From positions 1 to 35,107 of the forward strand of contig JAKPXC010000030.1 of NCBI GenBank assembly GCA_029567705.1: a stretch of DNA of 35,107 bases, in the 5' to 3' direction. The notes under the pieces were generated by a model. The model saw nothing but the letters and a program-made list of their open reading frames with translations. It ran no database searches and had not been told where the DNA came from. Position numbers and translations under genes: made by a program. This stretch comes from Candidatus Cloacimonadota bacterium (lineage in GTDB: Bacteria; Cloacimonadota; Cloacimonadia; Cloacimonadales; Cloacimonadaceae). Within the stretch, counting starts at the first letter, position 1, and every line of letters starts with the position of its first letter. Below are positions 17,762 through 28,300 of the stretch, piece by piece.

Positions 17762-19735
17762 TTGATGTCCAAAGTTCTGCTCTTTTTGCTCTTGGCTTGT
17801 GTGCTGCCTCTTAGCGCTGTTCTGGTGCAAGTGGGTAGTGACGAGGTGGAGGATCAGGGCTTGCCGTGGACTGTAACCTCACGCTACAGCTATGTGCAGC
17901 AGCTTTATCCGGGAGCAGAAATTGGAGTATCCGGGCAAATTCAGAGCCTGGCATTTCAGTACATGGTGGGCAGCAACGTCTTCTTCGAAGCAAACCGCTC
18001 TCTCAGCATCCGCCTGGGACAGAGTACTTTGAATGAGCTAACTGACTGGATACCCGCGGCTGAGCTGAGCCTGGTTTATCAGGGAGACTTGAACCTGGCA
18101 GATTTCTCTGGAGACCTGCCCGGCAACGGCTGGCTCACGATTGAGCTACCCACGCCCTTTAACTACGACTGCACCCAGAATCTGGTGATCGCCATAGATG
18201 AGAACTCCGGCGGTTACGGAGCTACCAACGACGATTTCTTCAGCAGTCCGCAAAGCCTCAATCGAGCTCTGCGCTTCCGTTCCATGAGCATCAATCCTGA
18301 TCCTCAGAACCCGCCTGCCAGCTCCGTTACAGCCCTTCCCTATCTTGCCAACCTACGTCTGGAGATAGAGACAGAGCCCTTCACACCGCGTAGTCCCCAG
18401 CCCCAGCATCAGGCGGTGGAAGTGGAAGCAGAAACAGGATTGGCTTGGCAAAGCCAGGCAGCATCCTTTGATCTGTATCTTGGCACTGATCCGGCACAAC
18501 TGGATCAAGTGGCTACAGACCTCAGTACCTGCTCCTGGCAGCCTCAACCGGCCTTGCAGGAAGCCTCCGTCTATTACTGGAAAGTTATTGCCCATGAGGC
18601 AGGTGAGGATTACCCCGGCCCCGTTTGGCAATTTAGTACCAGCGGAGCACCCATCTCCGCTCCACGGGAACTGAGCGCGGAGTTTACAGGCAATGCTGTA
18701 CAACTTAGCTGGCTGCCCCCTCTCAGCGGCTTGGCAGTGAGTTACCAGATACAAAGAAATGGAGAGCCTTTGGGTCTCTCTTCAGGCTGCAGTTACCGCG
18801 ATACGCAGATTAGCTCCGGCGCTCATTACAGCTATCAGGTGCGAGCCCGGGACGCTGATGACCAGTATTCTCCCTGGTCGGATGCGTGTGAGCTGCAGAT
18901 CCCGCAGATAGATCCTGATCTGCTTCTGCAGGAAGGCTTTGAATTCTATCCTGCCTTCAGCACGGAACTGAGCCCCTGGGTAAACTTGGACATGGATGCT
19001 TCTGCCACCTGGGCTTGGGATAGCTGTGACTTCCCCGGAGAAGGAGAAGCGCTTCCCTGGCTGGTTTTCCGCCCCGGCCAGGCGGTTCCTCCTCTCAGCT
19101 TTACGGCACATACGGGCAGTGCCATGCTCTGCTCTATCAGCAGCCTGAATCCGCCTTCCAACGACTGGCTGATCTCTCCGGTTTTCCATCTGGGCAGCAG
19201 TCCCGAGCTGAAGTTTTATGCCCGCAGCCACACCTCAGCCTACGGTCTGGAACGCCTGAGGGTTCTGATCTCAAGTGGTTCGGATAGTCCTGCCGATTTT
19301 ACCCCAATTTCACCTGAGCCCTATCTGCAGGTGCCTGAAGAGTGGACGTTTTTCCAGTATGATCTCTCGGCCTGGCAGCAGCAAAACATCCGTCTGGCCT
19401 GGCAAGCGCTTTCCTGGGATAGCTTTGCGCTCTATCTGGACGATCTGGAGCTGAGAAGCCAGGGAGGCAGTTCAAACCAGGATAGCCACGCTCCCCAGGC
19501 AGCCTTCAGGCTCTATCCCAATCCCGGAAGGAACTACTTTATCCTTGAGACTACACAGAGAGAAGCCTATCTTCTGGAAGTCTTTGACCTGCGTGGCAGA
19601 CTGATCCACTCCAGCCGGCAAGAAGGCAATCTGGATAGCCGGGAACTTGATCTGAAGCTAAGGAGCGGACTCTACTTCCTCAAGCTCACTGGCACCGGTC
19701 CCAGCCAAATCCTCAAGTTCCTGAAGCTGCCATGA
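17762..19735 (+). CDS. Secreted FN3-domain protein with type IX-style C-terminal domain
   Basis: Signal peptide. FN3-like segments (APRELSAEFTGNAVQLSWLPPLSGLAVSYQIQRNG). C-terminus FRLYPNPGRNYFILETTQREAYLLEVFDLRGRLIHS...SGLYFLKLTG. Confidence 0.85.
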   Translation: MMSKVLLFLLLACVLPLSAVLVQVGSDEVEDQGLPWTVTSRYSYVQQLYPGAEIGVSGQIQSLAFQYMVGSNVFFEANRSLSIRLGQSTLNELTDWIPAAELSLVYQGDLNLADFSGDLPGNGWLTIELPTPFNYDCTQNLVIAIDENSGGYGATNDDFFSSPQSLNRALRFRSMSINPDPQNPPASSVTALPYLANLRLEIETEPFTPRSPQPQHQAVEVEAETGLAWQSQAASFDLYLGTDPAQLDQVATDLSTCSWQPQPALQEASVYYWKVIAHEAGEDYPGPVWQFSTSGAPISAPRELSAEFTGNAVQLSWLPPLSGLAVSYQIQRNGEPLGLSSGCSYRDTQISSGAHYSYQVRARDADDQYSPWSDACELQIPQIDPDLLLQEGFEFYPAFSTELSPWVNLDMDASATWAWDSCDFPGEGEALPWLVFRPGQAVPPLSFTAHTGSAMLCSISSLNPPSNDWLISPVFHLGSSPELKFYARSHTSAYGLERLRVLISSGSDSPADFTPISPEPYLQVPEEWTFFQYDLSAWQQQNIRLAWQALSWDSFALYLDDLELRSQGGSSNQDSHAPQAAFRLYPNPGRNYFILETTQREAYLLEVFDLRGRLIHSSRQEGNLDSRELDLKLRSGLYFLKLTGTGPSQILKFLKLP

Positions 19736-22260
19736 GCGCCTTCCGAAGCTTAAGCAATCTGGACGAATTCATTGATAATATCCTTAGCGAACCTCGCTTT
19801 CGGGATAGCATTGTCGCCACCAAATCTGAAGAAGAAAGGGAGCCTGAGTGGGCAGCTTTGCCGACTTGGCTGCCGGAACAGCTCTTAAAACTGCTTCAAG
19901 CGGGCAGAATTGACCGGCTTTATACTCATCAGGCAGAAGCCCTCGAGGCTGTGCAGCAGGGAGCCAACCTGGTGCTCAGCACCGGAGTTGCCAGCGGCAA
20001 GAGCCTCTGTTACCAGATACCGGTGCTTACCGAACTGCTCAATATCCCCCAGAGCCGCTGCATTATGCTCTTCCCCACCAAAGCCCTGGCTCAGGATCAG
20101 GCCGGTAAGCTCAGTGCCATGATGGAGAGCCTCAATCTTGCGCTTCCCAAAGCCGGGAAGCTGCATTGCGGAATCTATGATGGTGATACGCCCACCGACC
20201 GACGCCAGAAGATCCGCCGTGAGGCTCAGGTGCTCTTCACCAATCCCGACATGCTGCACATGGGAATCCTGCCCAATCACAGTCTTTGGGCTCCATTTTT
20301 TGCCAATCTGCATTATGTCGTGATCGACGAAGTCCACATCTATCGCGGGGTCTTTGGCTCTCACTTTGCCAATCTGATTCGCCGGCTCAAACGGATTGCC
20401 GCCTTCTATGGCAGAAAGCTACAGTTTGTTTGCACCTCAGCCACGCTGGCCAATGCCCGGGAATTGGCAGAAAAGCTGCTCGAAGAACCAGTTACCATGA
20501 TCGATCGGGATGCTTCCCCGCATGGCAGGAGAGTCTTCCTGATCCTGAATCCTCCCATGGTCAACCACGAGCTGGGCATCCGTCGCAGCGCCCTGATGGA
20601 GACCACGGCAATCTCCCGCAGATTTCTGGATAGCCCGGGCCAGGCCATCCTCTTCACCGGACCCCGCCGCAGCGTGGAGATTCTCTATCTCTACCTGCTC
20701 AACCGGGGCTTGGAGAACAAGATACGCGCTTACCGCAGTGGATATCTGGCAGAAAACCGGCGCCAGATCGAGAAAGAGCTGCGCGAAGGCGAGGTGCAAC
20801 TGGTGGTCTCCACCAACGCTCTGGAACTGGGCATCGATATCGGTGGTCTCGATGCGGTGTTCCTCAACGGCTATCCCGGTACTATCAGCGCCACCAAACA
20901 GCAATCCGGGCGCGCTGGAAGACAAGGCCAGACCGCCCTCACCATCATGGTTGCCGCCGCCAATCCGCTGGATCAGTATATCTGCCAGCACCCGGAGTTC
21001 ATCTTTGAACGCAGTCCGGAACAAGCCCTGATCGATCCGGATAACTCTGAAATCCTCCAGAAACACATCCTCTGCGCTATAGCAGATATGGCGCTTCTGG
21101 TGGATGAGTCCTTCGGCTCTGTATCTTCCGTGCTTCTGGAACCTCATCTGCAAATCCTGGAAGAGGATGGCAAGATTCGCAAAGTCGGAGGACGTTACCA
21201 GAAGAAGCCAGAGAGCTATCCAGCTCAGGACGTCTCCATCCGCAATGCCTCCAGCCAGATGCAACTGGTCTGTGGTGGAGAGCTGATCGGTTATGTGGAT
21301 AAAGCCAGTGCTTATTGGATGGTGCATCCCAACGCCATTTATCTGGATCAGGGCGATACCTGGAAGGTAAAGCGTCTGGATCTGGAAGAAGACCGGGTGG
21401 AACTCGAGCCCATCGTGGTGAATTACTTCACCATGCCTCAACGCAAAACGGAGATTGAACTGCTGCAGCTCTTTATGCAGTCCCGCTTACCCGGAGGAGC
21501 TAGATATATGGGCAGAGTGAAGGTCACTACGACTATCACGGGATTCAAGAAGCTCCGCTTTCAAACTCAGGAGATTCTGGGCTATGAAGAGCTTGACCTG
21601 CCTCCTTCCGAACTGGATACCATCGCCTGGTGGATCAGCCTGAACCAGAATACTATCGGCAAGCTGCGGGATCAGGGACTCTGGCGCAATGATCCTAATA
21701 ACTACGGCCGGGGCTGGGATAAAATCTGCATGGAGATCAGAACCAGAGACAGCTTCCGCTGCCAAAACTGCGGTGCTCAGGAAGCTGACAAAGCCTTTGA
21801 AGTTCACCACAAGATCCCATTCCGCAAGTATGATAAGGCAGAAGAAGCCAACGCTCCGGAGAACCTGGTGACCCTCTGTCCCCGCTGTCACCGTCTGGCA
21901 GAAGCCAATGTGCTGATCCAGAGCGGACTATCCGGCCTGGGCTACTTACTGGTCAATATCTCTCCCTTCTTTGTGAGTTGCGACCGCAAGGACTTGGATC
22001 TCTTCTATGAGAGCAAGTGCGATCTGGCTTCAGGAGACGCCGTGGTGGCGATCTTCGATACCATCCCGGGTGGAGTGGGGCTTTCCCGCAGGTTGTATCA
22101 GCTCTGCGATAAGGTACTTAATGACGCTCTGGCTTTGGTGAAGTCCTGTCCCTGCACCGATGGTTGCCCGGGATGCACCGGCCCTTCCGCAGAGAGCGGA
22201 GAAGGAGCCAAAACCCTCGCTATAGCCATGCTCAAAGAACTACTAGCTCTTTCCCAATAG
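19732..22260 (+). CDS. MrfA/Hrq1-like DEAD/DEAH helicase with embedded HNH domain and C-terminal DUF1998-type Cys4 domain
   Basis: Helicase motifs STGVASGKSLCYQIP, VIDEVHIYRG, CTSATLANARE, STNALELGIDIGGLDAV, QQSGRAGRQGQ. HNH RCQNCGAQ...FEVHHKIPFRK...NLVTLCPRCHRLAEA. C-terminal SCPCTDGCPGCTGP. Confidence 0.92.
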   Translation: MSAFRSLSNLDEFIDNILSEPRFRDSIVATKSEEEREPEWAALPTWLPEQLLKLLQAGRIDRLYTHQAEALEAVQQGANLVLSTGVASGKSLCYQIPVLTELLNIPQSRCIMLFPTKALAQDQAGKLSAMMESLNLALPKAGKLHCGIYDGDTPTDRRQKIRREAQVLFTNPDMLHMGILPNHSLWAPFFANLHYVVIDEVHIYRGVFGSHFANLIRRLKRIAAFYGRKLQFVCTSATLANARELAEKLLEEPVTMIDRDASPHGRRVFLILNPPMVNHELGIRRSALMETTAISRRFLDSPGQAILFTGPRRSVEILYLYLLNRGLENKIRAYRSGYLAENRRQIEKELREGEVQLVVSTNALELGIDIGGLDAVFLNGYPGTISATKQQSGRAGRQGQTALTIMVAAANPLDQYICQHPEFIFERSPEQALIDPDNSEILQKHILCAIADMALLVDESFGSVSSVLLEPHLQILEEDGKIRKVGGRYQKKPESYPAQDVSIRNASSQMQLVCGGELIGYVDKASAYWMVHPNAIYLDQGDTWKVKRLDLEEDRVELEPIVVNYFTMPQRKTEIELLQLFMQSRLPGGARYMGRVKVTTTITGFKKLRFQTQEILGYEELDLPPSELDTIAWWISLNQNTIGKLRDQGLWRNDPNNYGRGWDKICMEIRTRDSFRCQNCGAQEADKAFEVHHKIPFRKYDKAEEANAPENLVTLCPRCHRLAEANVLIQSGLSGLGYLLVNISPFFVSCDRKDLDLFYESKCDLASGDAVVAIFDTIPGGVGLSRRLYQLCDKVLNDALALVKSCPCTDGCPGCTGPSAESGEGAKTLAIAMLKELLALSQ

Positions 22261-23091
22261 CTTGTTCAAAAGATAGGTTACCAAGAGGAAGACCAGGTTC
22301 AGGAGCATCACATAGATCATAATCCCATAGAAAGCTGCCAGTCCGGTTTCCAGATTATCCAAAAACCCTAAGGAAAAATCCCCCAACCAGGCCGTGAGCA
22401 GGTTGAAAGCCAGCATCAGCGCCAGAATCACCGGCACTGCCGGTTTGAGGTTCCTGATATCCATCTCGCTCAGGCAGATATTGCTGCCCAGAGCGAAGCT
22501 AAGATAGAGAAAGAGCAGAGTCTTCCAGGTGATGTGCCCGAAGATAGTGCCCAGAATCATAACCGTGTTTGAGATTCCGCTCAGGATAAAGCCAGGAATG
22601 CCGAGGATCTGCGTTACCAAACCTGCCTCAATATCCAGAATCTCTCCGCTGGAAAAGTTCAGATCCAGCAGCAACCGAGACAGAAGCCAAACCACCAGAC
22701 TGCCTATAATGATGGGTCCCAGGCTGATAAAGAGATTGCCCACTCTTTGATACAGGTTTCCCCCTTGCCATTTGTGCTGCATATAACCACCCTGCCCACC
22801 CCGGGACTTGCTTTCAAAGAGTACCAAACGTGTAATCTTGTGTCCGAAGATGAGAGCAAAGAAGGCGTGACCCAGCTCATGCACCGGAATGCTGATCCAA
22901 CCAAAGAGCCAACCGTAAAGCTTGGAACCAAAGAGTGTATTGGTTTGCCTTAAGAAACGGCTGTTGACCAGTTGCATTAGCCAGGAAAGGATCAGAAGCA
23001 GAGCAAAGAGAAAGAGAAACTGACGCAAGGATAGCAGCAAGACCAGCTTCAGATATGTCCAGAGAGCACTCATTATGGCTGTAAAATCCAT
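22243..23091 (-). CDS. M50-like membrane metalloprotease
   Basis: Polytopic membrane protein with SIPVHELGHAFFALIFGHKI (HExxH in a TM context). Confidence 0.75.
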   Translation of the reverse strand: MDFTAIMSALWTYLKLVLLLSLRQFLFLFALLLILSWLMQLVNSRFLRQTNTLFGSKLYGWLFGWISIPVHELGHAFFALIFGHKITRLVLFESKSRGGQGGYMQHKWQGGNLYQRVGNLFISLGPIIIGSLVVWLLSRLLLDLNFSSGEILDIEAGLVTQILGIPGFILSGISNTVMILGTIFGHITWKTLLFLYLSFALGSNICLSEMDIRNLKPAVPVILALMLAFNLLTAWLGDFSLGFLDNLETGLAAFYGIMIYVMLLNLVFLLVTYLLNKLLGKS

Positions 23092-23352
23092 TCATTCTCC
23101 TTGTTTCAGCCTGGAGCAGAGCGCTCTACAGACTCGTGCAGAGAAAGAATCCATAGCGGACTTTATGTCAAGCCGGAAAATGCCCGTGGATACTGAGAAA
23201 ACAAAAAGAGACTCATAGTGAACAGCTCTACCAAATCCGTATCATCTGTCTAATCCGCATCATCCGGAATGAATAAGTCCTATTGATCCCTTTCATCCTT
23301 GGGGAGAGGATTAACCTCTGATAACAGGTCTTCCAGAAAAGCTGTGCTGGAG

Positions 23353-25356
23353 CTAGTGAGAGCGTACCAAGCGGAAACCCACATAGGGATATGCTTGGTT
23401 GGGACTGCCTTTTTCACGGTAGAGAATATTGAGGTTGCGGCCTTCTCCATTGAGGATATTGCCTCCCCGGATCGTGCGTTGACTGCCGGAGCCGGGACCT
23501 CTGGGATTCACAAAGCTATCGAGATTGCGCACCGGATTATCGGAATACCAATCCCAGACCCATTCGGCCACATTCCCCGTCATATCATAAAGCCCAAAGT
23601 CATTGGGGCTTTTAGTGCCGACCTGATGTACCCGGTTAGCGGCATTGCCTCGGAACCAAGCATATCGATCGGGCTCGTCTGAACCACTGTAGTTATAAAG
23701 ATATCCTGCTTTGGCAGCATATTCCCACTCTGCTTCAGTAGGCAGGCGGTAGCCATTGGCGCTGAAGTCGCAGCGGATCACTTCATTAGCTCCAGAACCG
23801 GTGATTGTATATGCACGCTTGAGGTTCTCAGCATCACTGCGGCCATTACAATAAGTAATGATCTGCCGCCAGGTAATGTTCTCAACAGGGAAGCGATCTC
23901 CAATGCTGCTAACACTGGCAGGGCGCATGAAGGCGTTCCATTCCTGTTGCGTGAGCTCGTATTTACTGATATAAAAGCCGGAAAGAGAGACATTGTGGTT
24001 ATTCTCTGTAAGACGGCCAAAACCAAAAGTGCCGGCATCCACATAGACGAAACTGGAGGGCATGGGTGCCCGGCGGGGAGTAACTGGCTGCACGGGTGTG
24101 GAAGTCTGCCGCTGAGGCAGAGGTTGCTGCTCTCTGCGGCGGTTCAGATTCTGCCTGGCCTCGGCATATCCGGTGCTGGTGATTGTGTCCCCTTCCCGGA
24201 ATCTATCACCGTTCACCACATGGGTGGTATCGGCTTCTTCACTGGGAGTGTATTCTGCTGCTTCACCTTTGGCATTTCCAATAGTAATGCTGAGCCAGAT
24301 AGTGAGCAGCACCACAGCAACAATGGAGAGTACAATCAGCGCCCAGAATCTCCAATCCTGACCGGTCTTGGGTTTTGGAGCTTCAATACTATCTTCAGAA
24401 GAAGTCTGTTTAAGTTTATCCCTGGATTCCCAGATGGTGTCCTCTTCCAGAGGAGGCAGGTTCTTCCAGGCTTTGGCCAGAGAATCCAGATCCGTGACCC
24501 TCTGCAGGATATTCCGATGGAGACACTCGGCCAGAAGTTTATTGAGTGAGAGACTAACTCCCTCTATGTAGGTGAATTTGCTCAAGCGAAGCTGGTCGGT
24601 GGCATAGATCAAGCGATGCAGTCCACCGGGCGCCAGGAATTGGGCAACCAAAGTTCCCAGCACAAAGATGTCTTCCCGTTCATCCGCTTCCTCAAACTTC
24701 ACGGTTGAGCTCAGAACCACCAGTTTTCCAGCTTCTGAAACCATGACACCCGTCATGGCCATGGAAGCTATGGAAAGCCCATGCTTCCGGACGTCCTGGG
24801 CTACGCTTATGAGATTGCCTATCTGAGCACTGATGAAGGCTTCCCGTTTCTCTTCGGGGATCTCCTCCCTTAGTTCAGCCAAGGATTTGCCTTTCACATA
24901 ATCCGCCACCATATAGCAGGGATCATCCGACAGGTTCACTTCCACGATCTTGGCAAAGTATTCGCTCTTTATCCCGGCTATCCGGCTGAGCCGCATCTGT
25001 TGCAGATAGAGATTGTCCACACTGGCAAAGCCTACCTGGAAGAGCAGCTTGAGCAGGTACTGCCGGCCGTTCTTCTCGGCTATATACTTCAGACCTTCTG
25101 AATCCTTGTTCAGTAGAGAAAGAATCTTGTAGCCGTTGAAAATGGTTCCCGGCTCCATAATTGTGTAACCGGTATCCACTTTGGCTTTCTGGACAGGTGC
25201 AGATTCCACCGGCTTGGGCTCTTCCTGAAGGGGAGCCTTCTTAGCTTGGGGATCGATATCCTGCAGCTTGGAAAGGTCGTTCAGAGCTCCGCAGAAGGGG
25301 CAGAACCGCGCCCGGGATGGAATCTCTTTTCCGCACTCAATGCAATAATGAGGGAT
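23353..25356 (-). CDS. Zinc-ribbon / pseudokinase / TM / FGE-sulfatase-type domain protein
   Basis: The same frame continues upstream of the track GTG start to IPHYCIECGKEIPSRARFCPFCGALNDLSKLQ, headed by AGGAGG-CTCAG-ATC. Kinase-like fold NGYKILSLLNKDSEGLKYIAEKNGRQYLLKLL without HRD/DFG. TM WRFWALIVLSIVAVVLLTIWLSI. FGE YRLPTEAEWEYAAKAG...DMTGNVAEWVWDWY...VGFRLVRS. Confidence 0.8.
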   Translation of the reverse strand: MPHYCIECGKEIPSRARFCPFCGALNDLSKLQDIDPQAKKAPLQEEPKPVESAPVQKAKVDTGYTIMEPGTIFNGYKILSLLNKDSEGLKYIAEKNGRQYLLKLLFQVGFASVDNLYLQQMRLSRIAGIKSEYFAKIVEVNLSDDPCYMVADYVKGKSLAELREEIPEEKREAFISAQIGNLISVAQDVRKHGLSIASMAMTGVMVSEAGKLVVLSSTVKFEEADEREDIFVLGTLVAQFLAPGGLHRLIYATDQLRLSKFTYIEGVSLSLNKLLAECLHRNILQRVTDLDSLAKAWKNLPPLEEDTIWESRDKLKQTSSEDSIEAPKPKTGQDWRFWALIVLSIVAVVLLTIWLSITIGNAKGEAAEYTPSEEADTTHVVNGDRFREGDTITSTGYAEARQNLNRRREQQPLPQRQTSTPVQPVTPRRAPMPSSFVYVDAGTFGFGRLTENNHNVSLSGFYISKYELTQQEWNAFMRPASVSSIGDRFPVENITWRQIITYCNGRSDAENLKRAYTITGSGANEVIRCDFSANGYRLPTEAEWEYAAKAGYLYNYSGSDEPDRYAWFRGNAANRVHQVGTKSPNDFGLYDMTGNVAEWVWDWYSDNPVRNLDSFVNPRGPGSGSQRTIRGGNILNGEGRNLNILYREKGSPNQAYPYVGFRLVRSH

Positions 25357-25365
25357 CTGAGCCTC

Positions 25366-28300
25366 CTAGCTATCCATACGGACTATCTTGAGCAAGACAG
25401 GCTTGCTGTTTATATCGTAACTGCTCAGGCCCTCGCCATCCGGCTGAACTTCAGTGAGCATCGTGCATAGCGTTTCGGACATGATATAGTCTCCCCAATC
25501 TTTCATGGTGCGGGCAATATCGGCATCGGCAGCCCAGAAGACGGTGATCCTGTCCATGATCTCAAAGTTCTGTTCCTTGCGGCTAAACTGGATCTTATTA
25601 ATCAGTTCGCGGGCATAACCTTCGCTGATCAATTCGGGACTGAGCTGGGTATCCAAAGCCACAAAGAGTGAAGCCTTGGATTGGAACACATAGCCTTCCC
25701 GAGGCTTGATGGTGATAGCTATATCCTCAGGAAGCAGCTCGATCTGCTCTGTGCCGAGATTCAGGCCATATACACCCTTATCTCCAAAGGCTTTGAGGAT
25801 GGTCTGTGCCTTTACGGTAGCCAGAGCTTTGGAGACAAGCTGCATCTTAGAGCCATACTTGGGTCCCATCACCTTGAACTGAGGTTTGAGCTCGTAGTTC
25901 ACAAAGTCGTCGTCATCGGCGATAAAGACCAGCCGGTGCACATTCACTTCTTCCTTGATCAGCTCAAACATCCGGGTGGCAGTAGCTTCCGCCCAGGCAG
26001 GCAGATACATGGTGGAGAGTGGCTGGCGGATCTTGATCTGACAGTCATTCCTGGCAGCTCTTCCCAGAGAAACTATATCTATAATGAGCTGCATTTCTGC
26101 TTCCAGCTTGGCATCTACCAAGCTCAGATCGGCCTTGGGATAATCCACCAGATGCACAGATTCTTCACCTGTGAGGTTGCAGTAGATCTCTTCGGAGAGA
26201 TAAGGCATGATGGGAGCGATCAGCTTACAGATTTCCACCATCACGGCAGAGAGAGTGCGGTAGGCATCTATCTTATCCTGATTCAGCTCCATAGCCCAGA
26301 ATCTTCTGCGGCTGCGGCGGACATACCAATTTGAGACTTCATCGATCACGAAATCCTGAATAGCGCGAACTGCCTTGGTAAATTCATAGACTTCCATCAG
26401 CTCGTTCACCTGGGCGATCAGGCTCTGAAGGCGGGAGATGATCCAGCGGTCTATCTCGGTTTCACGGTTCAGTTCTCCGGGATAATCCCGGGCATCGAAA
26501 CCATCTATATTGGCATAAGTTACATAAAAGGAATAGACATTCTTCAGAGTGCCAAAGAACTTTCCAAGGATCTCCTTGACTCCATCCAGATCGAACTTGG
26601 TGGGTACCCAAGGAGGACTGACCTCCAGGAGATACCAGCGGATGGCATCCGCTCCGTAATCCTTCATCAGTTGGATGGGATCCACGGAGTTGCCCTTGGA
26701 TTTACTCATCTTCTGGCCGCTCTTATCCAAGATAAGATCGTTCACAAGACAGCTTTTGTAGCTGGATTGACCCTTCAGCAGAGTAGCAATGGCCAGAAGA
26801 GAATTAAACCAGCCCCGGGTTTGATCGATTCCTTCCGAGATGAAATCGGCCGGGAAAAGCTCTATATCAAAGATGTCTTCATTCTCAAAGGGATAGTGCC
26901 ACTGAGCAAAAGGCATAGCGCCGCTATCGAACCAGCAGTCTATCACTTCAATGGTGCGGTGCATCTTGCCGCCACAATCTGGGCAGCTCAGCTCCACTTC
27001 ATCGATATAGGGTCTGTGCAGCTCGATATCTTCCGGCACATCACCACCGCCGGCCAGTTTTCCCCTTTCACGAAGCTCTTTTATGGAGCCGATGGAGGTC
27101 TTGGCCTCACAATCATCACAAACCCAGATGGGCAGAGGTGTGCCCCAGAATCTATCGCGGGACAGAGCCCAATCCACGTTGTTCGCCAGCCAGTCACCAA
27201 AGCGCTTCTCTCCCACAAAAGGCGGATACCAGGCTATCTGCCTGTTGTTCTCCACCAGTTGGTCACGGAAATCCGTGGTGCGGATATACCAGCTTTCACG
27301 GGCGTAATAGATCAGGGGGCTGGTGCAGCGCCAGCAATGGGGATAGCTGTGCTTCACCTGTTCCCGGCGATAGAGCGCTCCGCTTTCTTTGAGATGACGG
27401 ATGATATCTTTATCGGCAGCTTTGACAAACTGTCCCGCCCAGGGTATCACCAGATCGTTGAACTTTCCGGCTGCATCCACAGGCTGCACAAAAGGTAGAT
27501 CGTAGAGCTTGCCCAAACGATAGTCGTCTTCACCAAAGGCCGGTGCTGTGTGCACAATACCCGTGCCATCGTTCATGGAAACGTAATCCGCCAGACCAAT
27601 GAACCAGGCGGCTTTATCCACCGGCACAAAGCTGAAGAGCGGTTTGTAAGCCTTTCTTTCCAAGCTCTTGCCACTGAATTCCTCGATGATCTGATAGTCT
27701 TCACCCAGCACTTCCAGACGGGCTTGGGCCAGGATCAAGTACTCGTCCTTGTGAAGCACTTTCACGTAAGGCTCATCCGGATTAACCGCAAGCGCTACAT
27801 TTGAGATCAGCGTCCAGGGCGTGGTGGTCCAGGCCAGGTAATAAGTGTTTTCAGCATCTTTGGCCTTAAACTTTACAAATACGGAGGGGTCTTCCACGTC
27901 CTTGTAACCTTGGGCTACTTCGTGAGAAGAGAGAGGTGTACCGCATGAAGGGCAGTAAGGAACGATCTTATGAGCTTTATAGATCAGACCGCGTTTAAAG
28001 AAATTGTTCAGAATCCACCAGACGGTCTCGATATAGTCGTTATGCATGGTCACATAGGGATTATCCAGATCGATCCAATAGCCCATCAGCAGGGTCATTT
28101 CCTGCCAAAGGCTGAGGTAACTCCAGACGGATTCCTTGCAGGCCTTGCAGAACTTCTCGATGCCATATTCTTCGATGGCTTTCTTATCTTCCAGGCCCAG
28201 AAGCTTTTCGACTTCGATTTCCACGGGCAGGCCATGAGTGTCCCAGCCGGCTTTGCGCTTCACCTGATAGCCGGTCATGGTTTTGTAACGGCAGACTGTA

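Noticed and set aside
20437-21441. 334-aa minus-strand ORF opposite the helicase
   Set aside because: Antisense shadow of the MrfA-like coding frame; no domain signal or convincing RBS.
26671-27498. 275-aa plus-strand ORF opposite ileS
   Set aside because: Antisense to highly conserved IleS sequence including the KMSKS region; shadow ORF.
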